Shown here: positions 35,042-45,920 of the stretch, piece after piece | Position numbering within the stretch: the stretch's first letter is position 1 | Layout: each line of letters starts with the position of its first letter | NCBI GenBank assembly: GCA_026686845.1 | Contig: JAIVEN010000021.1 | Span: forward strand, 24,198,001 to 24,262,000 | Source: Adenanthera pavonina | Lineage: Eukaryota > Streptophyta > Magnoliopsida > Fabales > Fabaceae | Direction: 5' to 3' | Length of the DNA stretch: 64,000 nt | Made by a program: the position numbers and the translations under genes | Notes under the pieces: generated by a model | What the model was told of the DNA's origin: nothing | The model's input: the letters and a program-made list of their open reading frames with translations, nothing else | Database searches by the model: none

Positions 35042-37628
35042 ATGGAGGCACTCCTGCCGAATCCATCCGCAGCTTATCTTCCATTGAAGACTCCGAAAAT
35101 GATGCTAGGCAATGGAATTAGAGTAAATTATAATTCATGTTTGATCTTCGCCAGTGGGTACCCTTCATCTTCTTCGTCTTCTTCCTTGCCATTTTTTGGT
35201 CAGAATATCTCCGTTGGGCGAAGAAAATCAGTATCTGTGATTGTGGGGACCAGTAAGAAAGACAAGAAAGAAGATAGACACAGCTTTATACCGAAGCCCG
35301 ACGAGGCCACTGGGTTTTTCCCTGAAGCTGTTCTGCTTAAAGAGGTTAGTTTTATGCAAGTACAAACCCATATTTCGCTCTTCTTGCTTCCCAGTTTTCT
35401 TGTATACTTTTTGCCATTAGCGAACGTTTTTTAAGGTTTATTTGAGAGAACAACGAAACCCTTTATGTTAGCTCAGAAATAAAATCGGTAGAAATGGCAT
35501 GTTTCAAACCTTGTTCTCTCGCGAAAACTTATTTGCGCTCTATTAATAAGATGGAAAATTGCTCACTAACAAGAGTATGGGTATAGAATTTTTTTTGCGC
35601 ATTTTGATGATACCTTGTCAGAATTGAACAACACAGTGGTATATACTCCCTCGCTAACCGAATCACGAGTTAAAGTTGGATAATTATCTCATCTGAAAAT
35701 CATAACATCTTTTTACAAGTATCCTTATTTAATTTATTTCTATATATTAAATTTGGATATTTTTTTGAAAATACATAATAAATATTATTTTATATAGTGT
35801 TAAATGTCCTGTATTTAGAAACATAGCAAAACAACCTGTATTTAGGATCGGAGGGAGTATCATATAATACCAGAGTTTGTCTACTTAACACTAATATCTG
35901 GTCCATTTTCATTATGAGTCAAATTGTTTGGACCACAATGAAGTGAGATTTGTTGATTCCAATTTCAGAAGAAAGTTGAGGAAGACGGGAAGGTTCTCCC
36001 AGAATTTGCAGATGCTGAGGAAAGTGAGTGGTTATAATTCAATTCTTCTATCCCCCTAGTTGCTTGCATCTTTTCTTGATAGATTATATTGATAATGGAA
36101 ACTGAAGTGATCTATTTTTTTGGGATTTACAGGACAGTTCTTCGAATCGCTGATGCTTGAGCTGGAAAGTGATATGAATGTAGACCAAAGTAAGTACCTT
36201 GTAGAATTAATTGTCCTTTCCTTTCTGTCCGTGAAGAAGGATTAGAAAAATAATGTTATGCTGCCACTCCTTATATTGAAACCAGTGAAGTCATTTATAT
36301 ATGTCAATTCTGAATATTGTAATGCTTAAATAGCAACCCGTCTTCTATGAAGGTGCAGACGATAAATGGTTTCCTTACTGATTGGTCTCTAAATCTTATG
36401 AGGCATGTAAAGTGATCTCTCTCACCATATTTTGCTTCTTTAATCTTACAGTGCGCCACTATGAGGTTGTTTACTTAATTCACGAGAAGCATGAAGAAGA
36501 GGTTGCCACCGTCAATGAGAAAGTTCAAAGTAATCTTTCACTCTAAATCTTTTATTGTTTTTTCCCTTTTCCTTCTTTCTTTTGTTTCCTTTTGCCCATA
36601 TTCTCTGATGCCATGTTGAGTTAGTTCCTTAGTTTCCCAAAATATTTGAGCGATTCATTTTGTGGCCTAGGAAATAACAAACCTCCCTTTCTGGCCTCGG
36701 AAGACTTATCAAATTGTTCGGGATATCAGTGAAACGTACTTTAAATTTTTCATTGTATTAATATTTACATAACTATTTCTGTTGAAAATAGAACAAAAAA
36801 TGTCACAGTACCGGAGTAATAACTAAACCAAGGAGGCTGAATGACATACTTTGAACCACATTGGCAAATTGATTCCAGGCCTAACCTTAAGGTGGTAAAC
36901 TATAATAATATAATTTACCCGAACAAAGAAAAACTCCTAGATATATGATATTGTTGGATTGCCAATTTGATGTCTGCATGGCTTTGAGTACTAATGTAAA
37001 ACTTTTGCATAACATCCTTAGAATTAACCTCGACCCAACTATTGCTTGCTGTGTTAGTGATTAACATTGCCTTAATAATGATATTTAACTTGATCTGGTT
37101 ATCCTCCTGACATTTGTTCAAACACAATTTGCAGGCTTTTTAAGGGAGAAGAAAGGCCAAGTGTGGAGGCTGAATGATTGGGGAACGAGACAACTAGCTT
37201 ACAAAATAAAGAAGGCTGACAGAGCACATTACATGTTGATGAACTTCGAGGTTGATGCCAAATACATTAATGAATTCAAGAGTCTACTGGACAAGGATGA
37301 AAGAATCATCCGGCATCTTGTAATAAAGAGAGATGAGGCTATCACAGAAGATTGCCCTCCGCCTCTGGAATTTCACTCTCTGCGTGCAAATATTGATGAA
37401 TATGATGATGAAGCAGAAATTGATGCAGAATATGATGAAGGAGATTACGACGATGTTTGGGATGGTGAAGATGAGATGGATGGCGATGATGGAGATGGAA
37501 TTATCTATATAGATGGCAATGAAGATGAAGATGTTGATGATGGTGGTGGAGAATCAACAAATGATACATTAACCAACACAAGACAGCCAGAAATAAGAAG
37601 ATTGAGAGCTGAGAAAGTAAGGATGTAG
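35042..37628 (+). CDS. RFC3: Chloroplast bS6-family protein, RFC3-like
   Basis: Resembles Arabidopsis REGULATOR OF FATTY ACID COMPOSITION 3, a chloroplast protein with a bacterial ribosomal S6 domain, linked to plastid rRNA processing and fatty-acid composition. Five exons: 35042-35344, 35969-36023, 36133-36189, 36452-36529, 37135-37628, giving 328 residues. The N-terminus (Ser-rich, few acids) fits a chloroplast transit peptide. The S6 domain starts at about residue 139 (MRHYEVVYLIHEKHEEEV) and includes GQVWRLNDWGTRQLAYKIKK and HYMLMNFEVDA. A very acidic Asp/Glu-rich tail follows from about residue 247, then a short basic end. The ATG at 35042 is the first in frame after non-ATG codons. A Mutator-like element sits just upstream and a Stowaway MITE lies in intron 1. 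Exon 5 is inside a tandem segmental duplication. Confidence 0.93.
35646..35857. mobile_element. Stowaway-like MITE in RFC3 intron 1
   Basis: A 212-bp element with ends CTCCCTCGCTAACCG and, reverse complemented, CTCCCTCCGATCC, the Stowaway (Tc1/mariner) terminal motif. TA lies on both sides (35644-35645 and 35858-35859). It lies wholly inside the first intron. Confidence 0.8.
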
Positions 37629-40100
37629 GTAGTAGTAGTAGGTCTGTGTTATCCTGTATTCTAGATTTCTTACTTTGAATATGAAATGCAGAGCAGTTTG
37701 ACACATGATGACTTTGCATATGTAAAGATTTAAGTAATTAAGATGATTTTTGTATTGTTCACCCAAAAGTAAAAGCATGAGTTGTATGTTTGAACGACAC
37801 TAACAGGTAGTAGTTGTGTGTTCGTCTATAAAGTCCATACTTGCCGATAATATGCTTCTTCAGGAATAAATGTAATACTCACTAACTTTGGACCTGCTTA
37901 AACTTTTTTGCGATGAAGTGTAAGAAACTAAGAAAAACCTAATAAAGATGGTGTATTCGGTGGTAGAGTTTTGTTTTAGCAAATTCATTTTAATCAGTTT
38001 CTTTTGGTTCTTAATTTTTTATCTGGGGTGCTAAGAGGTACATAAATGTTTTTGGGTGATGACGTGCACCAAGGAAGCATTGAACGATCTTTGATAAGTA
38101 TGCTTGACGAGGGATTTATCTGTCATGACTAGCAATCTTATCTAATTATTTGGTTTTCCTTCATTTATGGGTATTTTTCTTCTGAAGTATTGATTGATTT
38201 TAATAAATTTTGATAACTCAGTTTCAATAGTGCAAAATTCATGATAACGAAATCATGACAAATGGTGATTAGTTATCAATGTTTTCAAAATCTAACTAAT
38301 CATTTAAGCCTTGGAAATATAAAATTGTTTTATCAATTTAATCTCTTGGAGATGAATATATATATAAATATATATATTGACTATTGTTAATATGGTCGTT
38401 CGTTAATGAAGTCGTTATCAATATCTTTATATCAATCTGATGTCAATGAAACTAGTCCTGTAACGTTTTGTTTGATAGATTATTGTTTAGTCACTATCAT
38501 ATAATTTTGTGCATTTCAGGGGGCATGAGCTTTTCAGTGGTTGTTCAGTCCCAAAGAGACAATAAATTTACAGATATGGTACCCGTTTGATTTATTTTTT
38601 TGTAAAAGTACTTTTAGAATAATCACAGTTTATAAAAATGAAATTTGGATAAAATTAGATAAGTTTACTGAAAACTTATTTAGATGAAAAAGGAGAAAAT
38701 GATTGTTAGAAATCATGGTTTGGTTTGCATACCCATAGAAGTTATTTTTTTCAAAACGTAACATCATTTCCCTTGGTTGTTGAAAACATGTTATCAATTA
38801 AGTCAGCCTAGAACCAAAAAAGCAATGTTCATATGACATTGCCCAGAAAGTCTTATTTTGATAGAATTCAGGTTCACATAGAAAAGCTCACACCAGGTAC
38901 ACGTATCTACAACCGACCCAAAGGGTTGTCACTTGTGACATTATAGGTTACTTGTACATATAGGCTTATACGAAAATGAGGAGAACGCAAGCCAGAAACA
39001 GAGAAGCTCGGAACAGAAACAAAGGGAAGAAACATGGGATTTCATGATATTCCCACAGCAAAAACCCCCATGAGTTTGGTTTTACTAAGCTTCCTGCTCT
39101 TGCTTGTGAGTGCAAATGAATGCATAACAGTAAATGATGCAGATCTGCTGGAGTTTCCTCTGAATTTAGAGTACTTGGAAGCTGATTTCTTTTTGTTTGG
39201 GTCTACGGGTCGTGGATTGGATTCAGTAGCTCCAGAACTAGCTGAAGGTGGACCCCTACCCGTTGGTGCCAGATTGGCTAATCTGGGCTTCTTAGTGAGG
39301 GACACCATCCTCCAGTTTGGATTGCAGGAAGTTGGACACGTTAAGGTTGTTCTTGTTTTGATATTATGAGTCACACACACCTAAAATTTTGGTGTGTTTT
39401 GTGCAAAGCTATAAAACGCTCAGTGAAAGGGTTTCCAAGACCATTGCTGAACTTGAGCAGGGAAGTATTTGGTGAAGTGATGAACAATGCATTTGGGAGA
39501 CGTCTGTACCCTCCTTTTGATCCTTATGCCACTGAGATCAACTACCTGCTTGAGTCTTACATTATTCCTTTTGTTGGCCTCACTGGTTATGTTGGAGCAA
39601 ATCCACACCTCCAAAACGCCACGTCTAAGGCGGTAAGCCTCAAAATCAACTATGTATAGATTCTAAGTGAATGATCTCTACAAGTAATCTCCCTCAAAAG
39701 CTATAAGTATGTGGCATATTTTACAAGAGTGAATGTTACAGCTTGTGGCAGGGCTTCTGGGAGTGGAATCAGGGCAAGATGCAGTGATTCGAACATTGCG
39801 ATACCAACGCAGGGCAGCGACTGTGGCACCATATGAAGTGAGTGTGGCGGAGTTCACAAACCGGATTTCAGCTTCAAGGAACAAGCTTGGAAAGGAAGGT
39901 TTGAAAGATGAAGGGCTTGTAGTGCCAAGAAACTTAGGAGCTGAGGGAAGAGTCACAGGGAATGTGCTTGCTGGTGACAAAGACTCGCTTTCATATGGAA
40001 GGAGCCCGCAGCCCGGAGGAAGTATTGATGATAGTGTATGGAAATGGCGATGAACGTCACCCTGGTGGTTTCTACCCACGCAGTGCAGATTCTCTGCTTT
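37050..40100 (+). repeat. Segmental duplication, unit 1
   Basis: Unit 1 runs from the last intron of RFC3 through its final exon, 3' flank and a PCC13-62-like pseudogene. It aligns in the same order and orientation to 40300-44370. Shared blocks include the AACACAATTTGCAG acceptor region, AAACCTAA and CAAATTCATTTTAATCA in the 3' flank, GTGCAAAATTCA, and CAAAACGTAACATCATTTC upstream of the second gene. Confidence 0.85.
38574..38738. mobile_element. Small insertion present only in duplication unit 1
   Basis: Unit 2 reads straight from AAAGAAAAAATAAATAC to CAAAACGTAAC, while unit 1 has about 165 extra bases at this place, beginning ATGGTACCCGTTTG and ending TGCATACCCAT. The ends are weakly inverted, which suggests a MITE. 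The empty site in unit 2 is the main evidence. Confidence 0.45.
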
Positions 40101-40102
40101 AA
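39034..40102 (+). pseudogene. PCC13-62-like desiccation-related gene, broken copy
   Basis: Unit-1 homologue of the intact gene at 43297. Three blocks correspond to its exons (39034-39345, about 39409-39632, 39742 to about 40102). Three defects are visible. One extra base just before the exon 1 donor (GTTAAG against ATAAG in the intact copy) shifts the reading frame. A deletion has removed the intron 1 polypyrimidine tract and TTTCAG acceptor, leaving GCAAAG. A net 7-base gain in exon 3 (near 40010) changes frame, after which the C-terminus is lost and the 3' end diverges. The TATA box of the intact copy is also degraded here. The signal-peptide part of exon 1 is still open. It could be transcribed, but a normal product is unlikely. 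Confidence 0.8.
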
Positions 40103-40405
40103 TTTATAATTATATTTTTTATTTTTTATTTTCTGAATCACATACTTGTGGTTTTTTATGACGTGTAAGACGGGGAAAAGTTTAAATTGGTCCAAGGTCG
40201 GTAATTATTTGGTTAATTTATGATTCTTAATTCGTGATTTTAAACAAGGTGTTATAAAATAAACCTCCCTATGAAGATGATATTGCGCACCCGGACATAG
40301 AGCAATTGTTTGATATGTTTGCGATTAAGTACATTGCATTAATAATGAAACTGAACTTGATGTGGTTGTCTAGCTGACTGACGTTTGCGCAGACACAATT
40401 TGCAG

Positions 40406-41048
40406 AGTTTTGAAGGGAGAAGAAGAAAGGCCGAGTGTGGAGGCTGGATGAGACAACACGTTGATCAACTTTGAGGTTGAAGCTGAACTTATTAATTAGT
40501 TGAAGAGGAGTTCATCGGACAAAGATGACAGAATCATCCAGCATCTCGTAATAAAGAGAGACAAGGCTATCACACAAGATTCCCCTCCTCCTCCCCCTCC
40601 TCCTCCTCCTCAATTTCACCCTCTGCGTATGGTGATGAAGCAGAATTATGATGTGGAGATGAAATTATCTACTTCCTTCCGATCCATATTATAAAATATT
40701 TTGTATTAATTATACGTATATTAAGAAAATCATTTTTTCAACTCAAATCAATATAAAAAGTGCCTATATTTCCTATTTTACTCTTATTAAATATCATATT
40801 TTATTATTATTTAAGAGTTATAAATGAAGAAAAATAAAACATTAAATATATGGGTAAAATAAGAAAAAAATATCTAATACCTTATATTTTAGACAAAAAA
40901 TTTATCATATTATATGACTTATAATATGGACCGGGAGTATATCAACAGCGATTAAGATATATGGTAGGCATTAATCAACAAATTAAATGAAGCACATTAA
41001 CCAACACAAGACAGCCAGAAATGAGGAGGTTGAGAGCTGAGAAAAAAG
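40406..41048 (+). pseudogene. RFC3 last-exon pseudogene
   Basis: Copy of RFC3 exon 5 beginning after a conserved TTTGCAG acceptor. Recognisable pieces are GTGTGGAGGCTGGATGA, the region coding for DDRIIQHLVIKRDKAIT, and, beyond an insertion, the 3' end with ACCAACACAAGACAGCCAGA. The first codons already contain a stop, and about 60 bases of the S6 domain are missing. A CTC/CCT-rich expansion gives a proline run, and a Stowaway-like MITE (40672-40937) splits it. No upstream exons are present. Confidence 0.85.
40672..40937. mobile_element. Stowaway-like MITE inside the RFC3 pseudogene
   Basis: A 266-bp element with ends CTTCCTTCCGATCCATATTATAA and, reverse complemented, CTCCCGGTCCATATTATAAG, with TA on both sides (40670-40671 and 40938-40939). 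The sequences on each side are parts of the RFC3 exon copy. Confidence 0.78.
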
Positions 41049-41435
41049 TTCCCGGGCTAGGTACGTAGTATAGTAGGTAGGGGAGTTGTCTTGGATCCTA
41101 GATTTCTTCAGGAATAAATTAATATAACACACATGAACTGTGGACCTACTTGAACTTAATGCATTCCAGATGTGTAGGAAACTAGGGAAAACCTAACAAA
41201 GGTGTTTTAGGTGGAAGAGTTTTTCTTTTACCAAATTCATTTTAATCAATCAGTTTCTTTCTGTAGGTTCTTGGTGTTTTATGTAGGGTACAAATATGTA
41301 TTATGTAAATGTTTTTGGTTGAGAGACGCACCAAGAAAGCATTGAATGAGCATTGATCAGGACAAGGGATTTATCCTCATGACCAGAGCAATCTTATTTA
41401 TTTAGTTTTTCTTCATTTTTAGATGTATACTCTTC

Positions 41436-41775
41436 TAGTTCTTATTATAAAGACAACTTAAAAAAAAATCTTGATATTCAAATATAAGTCATATTTTAAA
41501 TATTAAATATTATTTTTTATATTTGCCCCTCATTAAAAGTTTTTTAGTGGAGAGAGAATATAAAAGATATAATTAAAATGAGTTATAATTTAATAAGAAT
41601 AATATTAAAAAATTATGATAAATTTTACAAAGTTAAAAATTTTTAATTACTTTTAATTATTTTTTTTATTATGTATAAACGGTTAAAACTAATTTATAAT
41701 GGGAAATAAATAGAGTACAATATATATTTAAAGTAGTTATTTATTTATTTATTTATTTATTTTTATGAAGGAAGT
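41436..41775. mobile_element. Probable MITE insertion present only in duplication unit 2
   Basis: Unit 1 reads from TTTTTCTTCTGAAG into TATTGATTG, while unit 2 has about 340 extra bases here. The ends TAGTTCTTATTATAAAG and, reverse complemented, CTACTTCCTTCATAAA loosely resemble Stowaway termini. It contains an ATTT tetranucleotide repeat near 41740. Confidence 0.45.
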
Positions 41776-43217
41776 AGTTATTGATTGTAATAAATTTTGA
41801 TAAAACACTTTCAATAGTGCAAAATTCAAGACAACAAAATCAATTATGGCAAATGGTGATTAATCATCAATATTTTTAAAATCAAATTAATCATTGAATG
41901 GGTAGAACTACTTTCAGTTTCGTTGAACGGCTAGAACTACTTCTTTCGGTTTCATACATAAAATTTTTTTAAGGAAAGTATCTTGATCCAAATTATAAGA
42001 AAAAGTTACCATATATTTTATATATTTAAGAAATTCTTTCAATTATCCTCTCCATTTAATTGTATGCAATAAATGAGTATTATTAAATTAGAAAGCAAGA
42101 TTAAATATTAGATTAGGGGCATTTGAGGAAAAATTTCAATTTATGACACATTTAGGAAAAATAACTACTTTTAACAAAATTTTTTAAAAATGGTGAGATA
42201 GATATTTTTTTTCCTTATATTCAATACCAGAAGGATTATAAAATTGATTTTATCAATTTGTACTCTCCGAGATTAATATATTTTTTTAATTTGGTCATTA
42301 ATTAATAAAGTCGTTAGCAATAATATCTTTATTTTATTAATGTAATGAATTTATTAGTAAGTAAGTAAATTAAAAAAAATTCATGACAACTTAAAAGAAT
42401 AATTTTGAATGAAATTAGGCATTATCCATAGATAAGAAACGAAATTGGAAAAAAAATAAGTTTAAGAATGACTGAATTAAAATAAATATCTCATCTATAA
42501 AAGACAAACATATTTATTTTTAGCTGGTTAAGATTACTTGCAAAAATTGGCCACGAAATTTGACAAATTTGAGGAAGCTAGATGGGAAAGGAAGCTATAC
42601 ATGATGGCTAAAATATTCAAATATGAACTTGGAAGAAAACCCAAAAATAAATCAAATGAAATGCATCAAAGTTAAAATTCACAATTAATAAATATCTCTA
42701 CACGTCATTGCATTGACAAAAAACTCAATCTTAGCTCGGCAAAGAAGAGCCAAAGTTTATTTTATTTCACTTTTCCAATAAGAGAGATGCCTCACTCAGT
42801 TAAACTTCCTAAATTGTATCCTCTGCCATGAGGCATTTGTCTCGAACGTACAGCTGTGTGATCCAACGATTTCCATCACTACAAGTTTTCAAATGGTGAT
42901 GCCCTTTGATACGAAGCCAAATCCCAATTTCTTAATTTCCTCACTCTTGATGTGTAAAGTTTGACAATTTTGTGCATTTCAGGGTGTTGAACTTTTCAAT
43001 TTGGTTGTATCCAAAGAAAAAATAAATACTATTATTTTCCAAAACGTAACATCATTTCACCTGGTTGTTGAAATTTTTTTATCAATCAAATCAAATCAAC
43101 CAAAAACTGAAACGCAATGTTCCTAGAAAGTCTTTTTGAAAGAATTCAAGTTCACAAAAAGAACAAGTAGCAACAACCGACCCAGAGGGAAAAGTCAAAG
43201 GAATTAGCGGTTACTAC

Positions 43218-43224
43218 TATATAT
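43218..43224 (+). promoter_or_regulatory. TATA box of the intact PCC13-62-like gene
   Basis: CTATATATTGG lies about 75 bp before the start codon, a typical plant TATA position with a short leader. The unit-1 copy has only TACATATAGG at the matching place. Confidence 0.55.
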
Positions 43225-43296
43225 TGGCTCATCGGATAATGAGGAAAACACGAACTAGAAAGAGAAAAACACAGAACAGAGGGAGAGGGAAGAAAC

Positions 43297-44390
43297 ATGG
43301 GGTTTCATAATACTCCCACTGCAAAATCCTCCATGAATGTGGCCTTGCTAAGCTTCCTGCTCCTGCTTGTAAGTGCAAACGCAGGCATAACAATAAATGA
43401 TGTAGATCTTCTAGAGTTTCCTCTGAACTTGGAGTACTTGGAAGTTGAGTTCTTTCTGTTTGGGTCTACGGGTAGTGGATTGGATTCAATAGCTCCAGAA
43501 CTAGCTGAAGGTGGACCCTCACCCATTGGTGCCAGATTGGCTAATCTGGGCTTCTTAGTGAGGGACATCATCCTCCAGTTTGGATTACAGGAAGTTGGAC
43601 ACATAAGGTTGTTCTTGTGCTGTATGAAATATGTTTTGATATTATGAGTCACACAGAGTGTGTTAAAATTTTGGTGTGTTTTTTTGTCCGAGTATTTCAG
43701 GGCCATAAAAAGCTCGGTGAAAGGGTTCCCAAGGCCATTGTTGAACTTGAGCAGGGAAGCCTTTGGTGAAGTGATGAACAATGCATTTGGGAGACGTCTG
43801 TACCCTCCTTTTGATCCTTATGCAACTGAGACCAACTTCTTGCTCGCCTCTTACGTCATTCCTTATGTTGGCCTCACTGGTTATGTTGGAGCAAATCCAC
43901 AGCTCCAAAATGCCACCTCTAAGGCGGTAAGCCTCAAAATCAACTATATATATATATGCACACAGAATGATCTGTAAGAATGTAGCATGTTTTACAAGAG
44001 TGTACGTTACAGCTTGTGGCGGGGCTCCTGGGAGTGGAATCAGGGCAAGACGCAGTGATTCGAACATTGCTATACGAACGCAGGGCGGAGACAGTAGCGC
44101 CATATGGAGTGAGTGTGGCAGAGTTCACAAATCGGATTTCAGCTTTAAGGAACAAGCTAGGAAAGGAAGGTTTGAAAGACGAAGGGCTTGTAGTGCCAAG
44201 AAACTTGGGAGCTGAGGGAAGAGTTACAGGGAATGTGCTTGCAGGTGACCAAGACTCACTTTCATATGGAAGGAGCCCACAAGAAGTGTTGAGGATAGTG
44301 TATGGAAACGGTGATGAACGTTACCCTGGTGGTTTCTACCCCCGTGGTGCTGATGGTCGTATTGCCAAATCTTACCTACAAAATAATTAG
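43297..44390 (+). CDS. Desiccation-related protein, PCC13-62-like (ferritin-like)
   Basis: Secreted ferritin-like-domain protein resembling the Craterostigma dehydration-induced PCC13-62 and Arabidopsis relatives. The molecular activity is unknown. Three exons: 43297-43607, 43701-43926, 44013-44390, giving 304 residues. An N-terminal hydrophobic segment of about 28 residues (NVALLSFLLLLVSANAG) is a likely signal peptide. The mature part starts with the conserved DLLEFPLNLEYLEVEFFL helix, then GPSPIGARLANLG. Exon 2 contains VKGFPRPLLNLSREAFGEV, YPPFDPYATET and VGLTGYVGANPQL. Exon 3 contains AGLLGVESGQDAVIRTLLYER and EFTNRISALRNKLG. It ends with GGFYPRGADGRIA. Length and order match the family, and all junctions keep frame. 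Its upstream tandem partner at 39034 is a pseudogene, so this is the only functional copy in the window. Confidence 0.93.
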
Positions 44391-45920
44391 TCATCCTCAT
44401 ATGCATTGAATGAAAAAAATTGTATCTTGAGACTGTTCTGCCTTTCACAACGCAGTAGATCTTAGTAGATTCCAACATAATATTAATAATAATAAGATTT
44501 CTGCTTCATCATATATGCTGCCTTGTGGTTAGGTGACACGCCCAGGCTCTGCTTCCTTAGACGATGAAACTAATTTGTTAAATGTTGTCACTCCTGCGCC
44601 AACAAAAAAGCTCTTCAGCATCTAACTTTGTTGACTTGGATGATATTCCAATTGCTCAATTATATACTCTAGCAACATCTAAAATAACTAAGGACTCTAA
44701 ACGGCTTACAACCGAGAGAGATCTGATTGGATTATCTCAGATTTCAACCTCAATTTTTCTGCATACAAGCCTACCAGGTCGGTTGAGCATGAAAAGTATG
44801 AATAATGTTTAACTTCAATGAATCAGTGAAATTCTTTCTGAACATTTTTAATTTGTTTACCATAAACTAATCGTTTTCTTCGAATTTTAGAAGTCTCAAG
44901 CCATAACCTTTCATTTTTTTTTATTTGCCCAAGCTATTTTTTTTATTATTTGCTAGGGTTCGTATTCTTTGAATCTTAGAGGTCTTAGGTCACAATCTTT
45001 CATTTTCTGTCTAAACTTGTATTCTTGAACTTCAAAGGTTTGAAATCCAATCTTAATGCTGTCAGGCTTTGATAATATTATAGATTATATTAGATTTTTA
45101 AGGTGAACTATATGCTTGGACTTGTCTTTCATACCAAAATAGTTTAAGCTAGTTAATTAGGATTGCCATAAGTTTATATGCCTTTCATCTTTTTTATTTT
45201 TATTGAATTTAAATCTTTCTATTTTTTAATAGATACTATGTATAATGCAGAAATCACAAATACAAATTCAAACAAATCAATACGAATCATTCAATCAATC
45301 AATAAAATAAGAAATAAAGTCTAAAATAAGTCAAATATATCACATTATCACACTATTTTTAAGTTATTGGCTTTCTATAGGCTTTTTATTATAATAGTAA
45401 TATATTATTATTAAGGATTCAGAACTTTGCGTGCTTTCTTTTGAATTAAATCATTGGGAACAAGGTGTATTCTTGCACTCCAATTAGTTATATCATGAGG
45501 GCATATATGTTAGAATCTCAAGAGTTAGGTCTCATTTCAAGTTTCTTCAAGGGAAGGTGTGTCCTAGTAATTATCATAAGAATAGGAATGAGCTAAGCAT
45601 GACTTGTATATCTGTTGGATTATTATAAAAAAAAAACAAGTACACATTTCTATACAAGATCAAGGTGAACATGGCGTTTCTTATCAAGCCTCGAACATAA
45701 TGTATGGAGAACCTTATTCAACTGCTTCAATTTCCTCTCAAAATCAATACCTTCATTTTCTATTTTCCTTTCAAAACAGAGTAGGATTAGCCGCTAAACA
45801 GGTTTTCTTCCCTTCCAGATTCATTCTTTCTCCTGTATGTAAGGGTCAGGTAATATGAGCACCCATTGCACTCTGAAGATGAGTCTCAATCTTTGATAAG
45901 ACAAAGAAGAAAGTTAAACG
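44391..45920. other. Intergenic region between the PCC13-62-like gene and the PPR gene
   Basis: The first part is probably the 3' UTR of the plus-strand gene and the last part the 3' flank of the minus-strand PPR gene. Open frames at 44582 and 45604 have no recognised domain or homologue and are not called. Confidence 0.5.

Larger units (their letters stand above)
40300..44370 (+). repeat. Segmental duplication, unit 2
   Basis: Second unit of the tandem duplication. It carries a decayed RFC3 3' fragment and an intact PCC13-62-like gene. It is about 1 kb longer than unit 1, largely because of insertions (40672-40937, about 41436-41775 and other AT-rich stretches between about 41900 and 42960). 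Confidence 0.85.

Noticed and set aside
43305..44155. Long minus-strand frames over the PCC13-62-like gene
   Set aside because: They mirror frames also seen in the pseudogene copy and are antisense shadows of conserved exons.
44582..44812. A 76-residue frame after the PCC13-62-like gene
   Set aside because: I recognise no family and it has no splice or promoter context. It could be a transposon scrap, but nothing supports that.
45604..45858. An 84-residue frame near the 3' end of the PPR gene
   Set aside because: It is antisense to the likely PPR 3' flank and has no recognisable motif.
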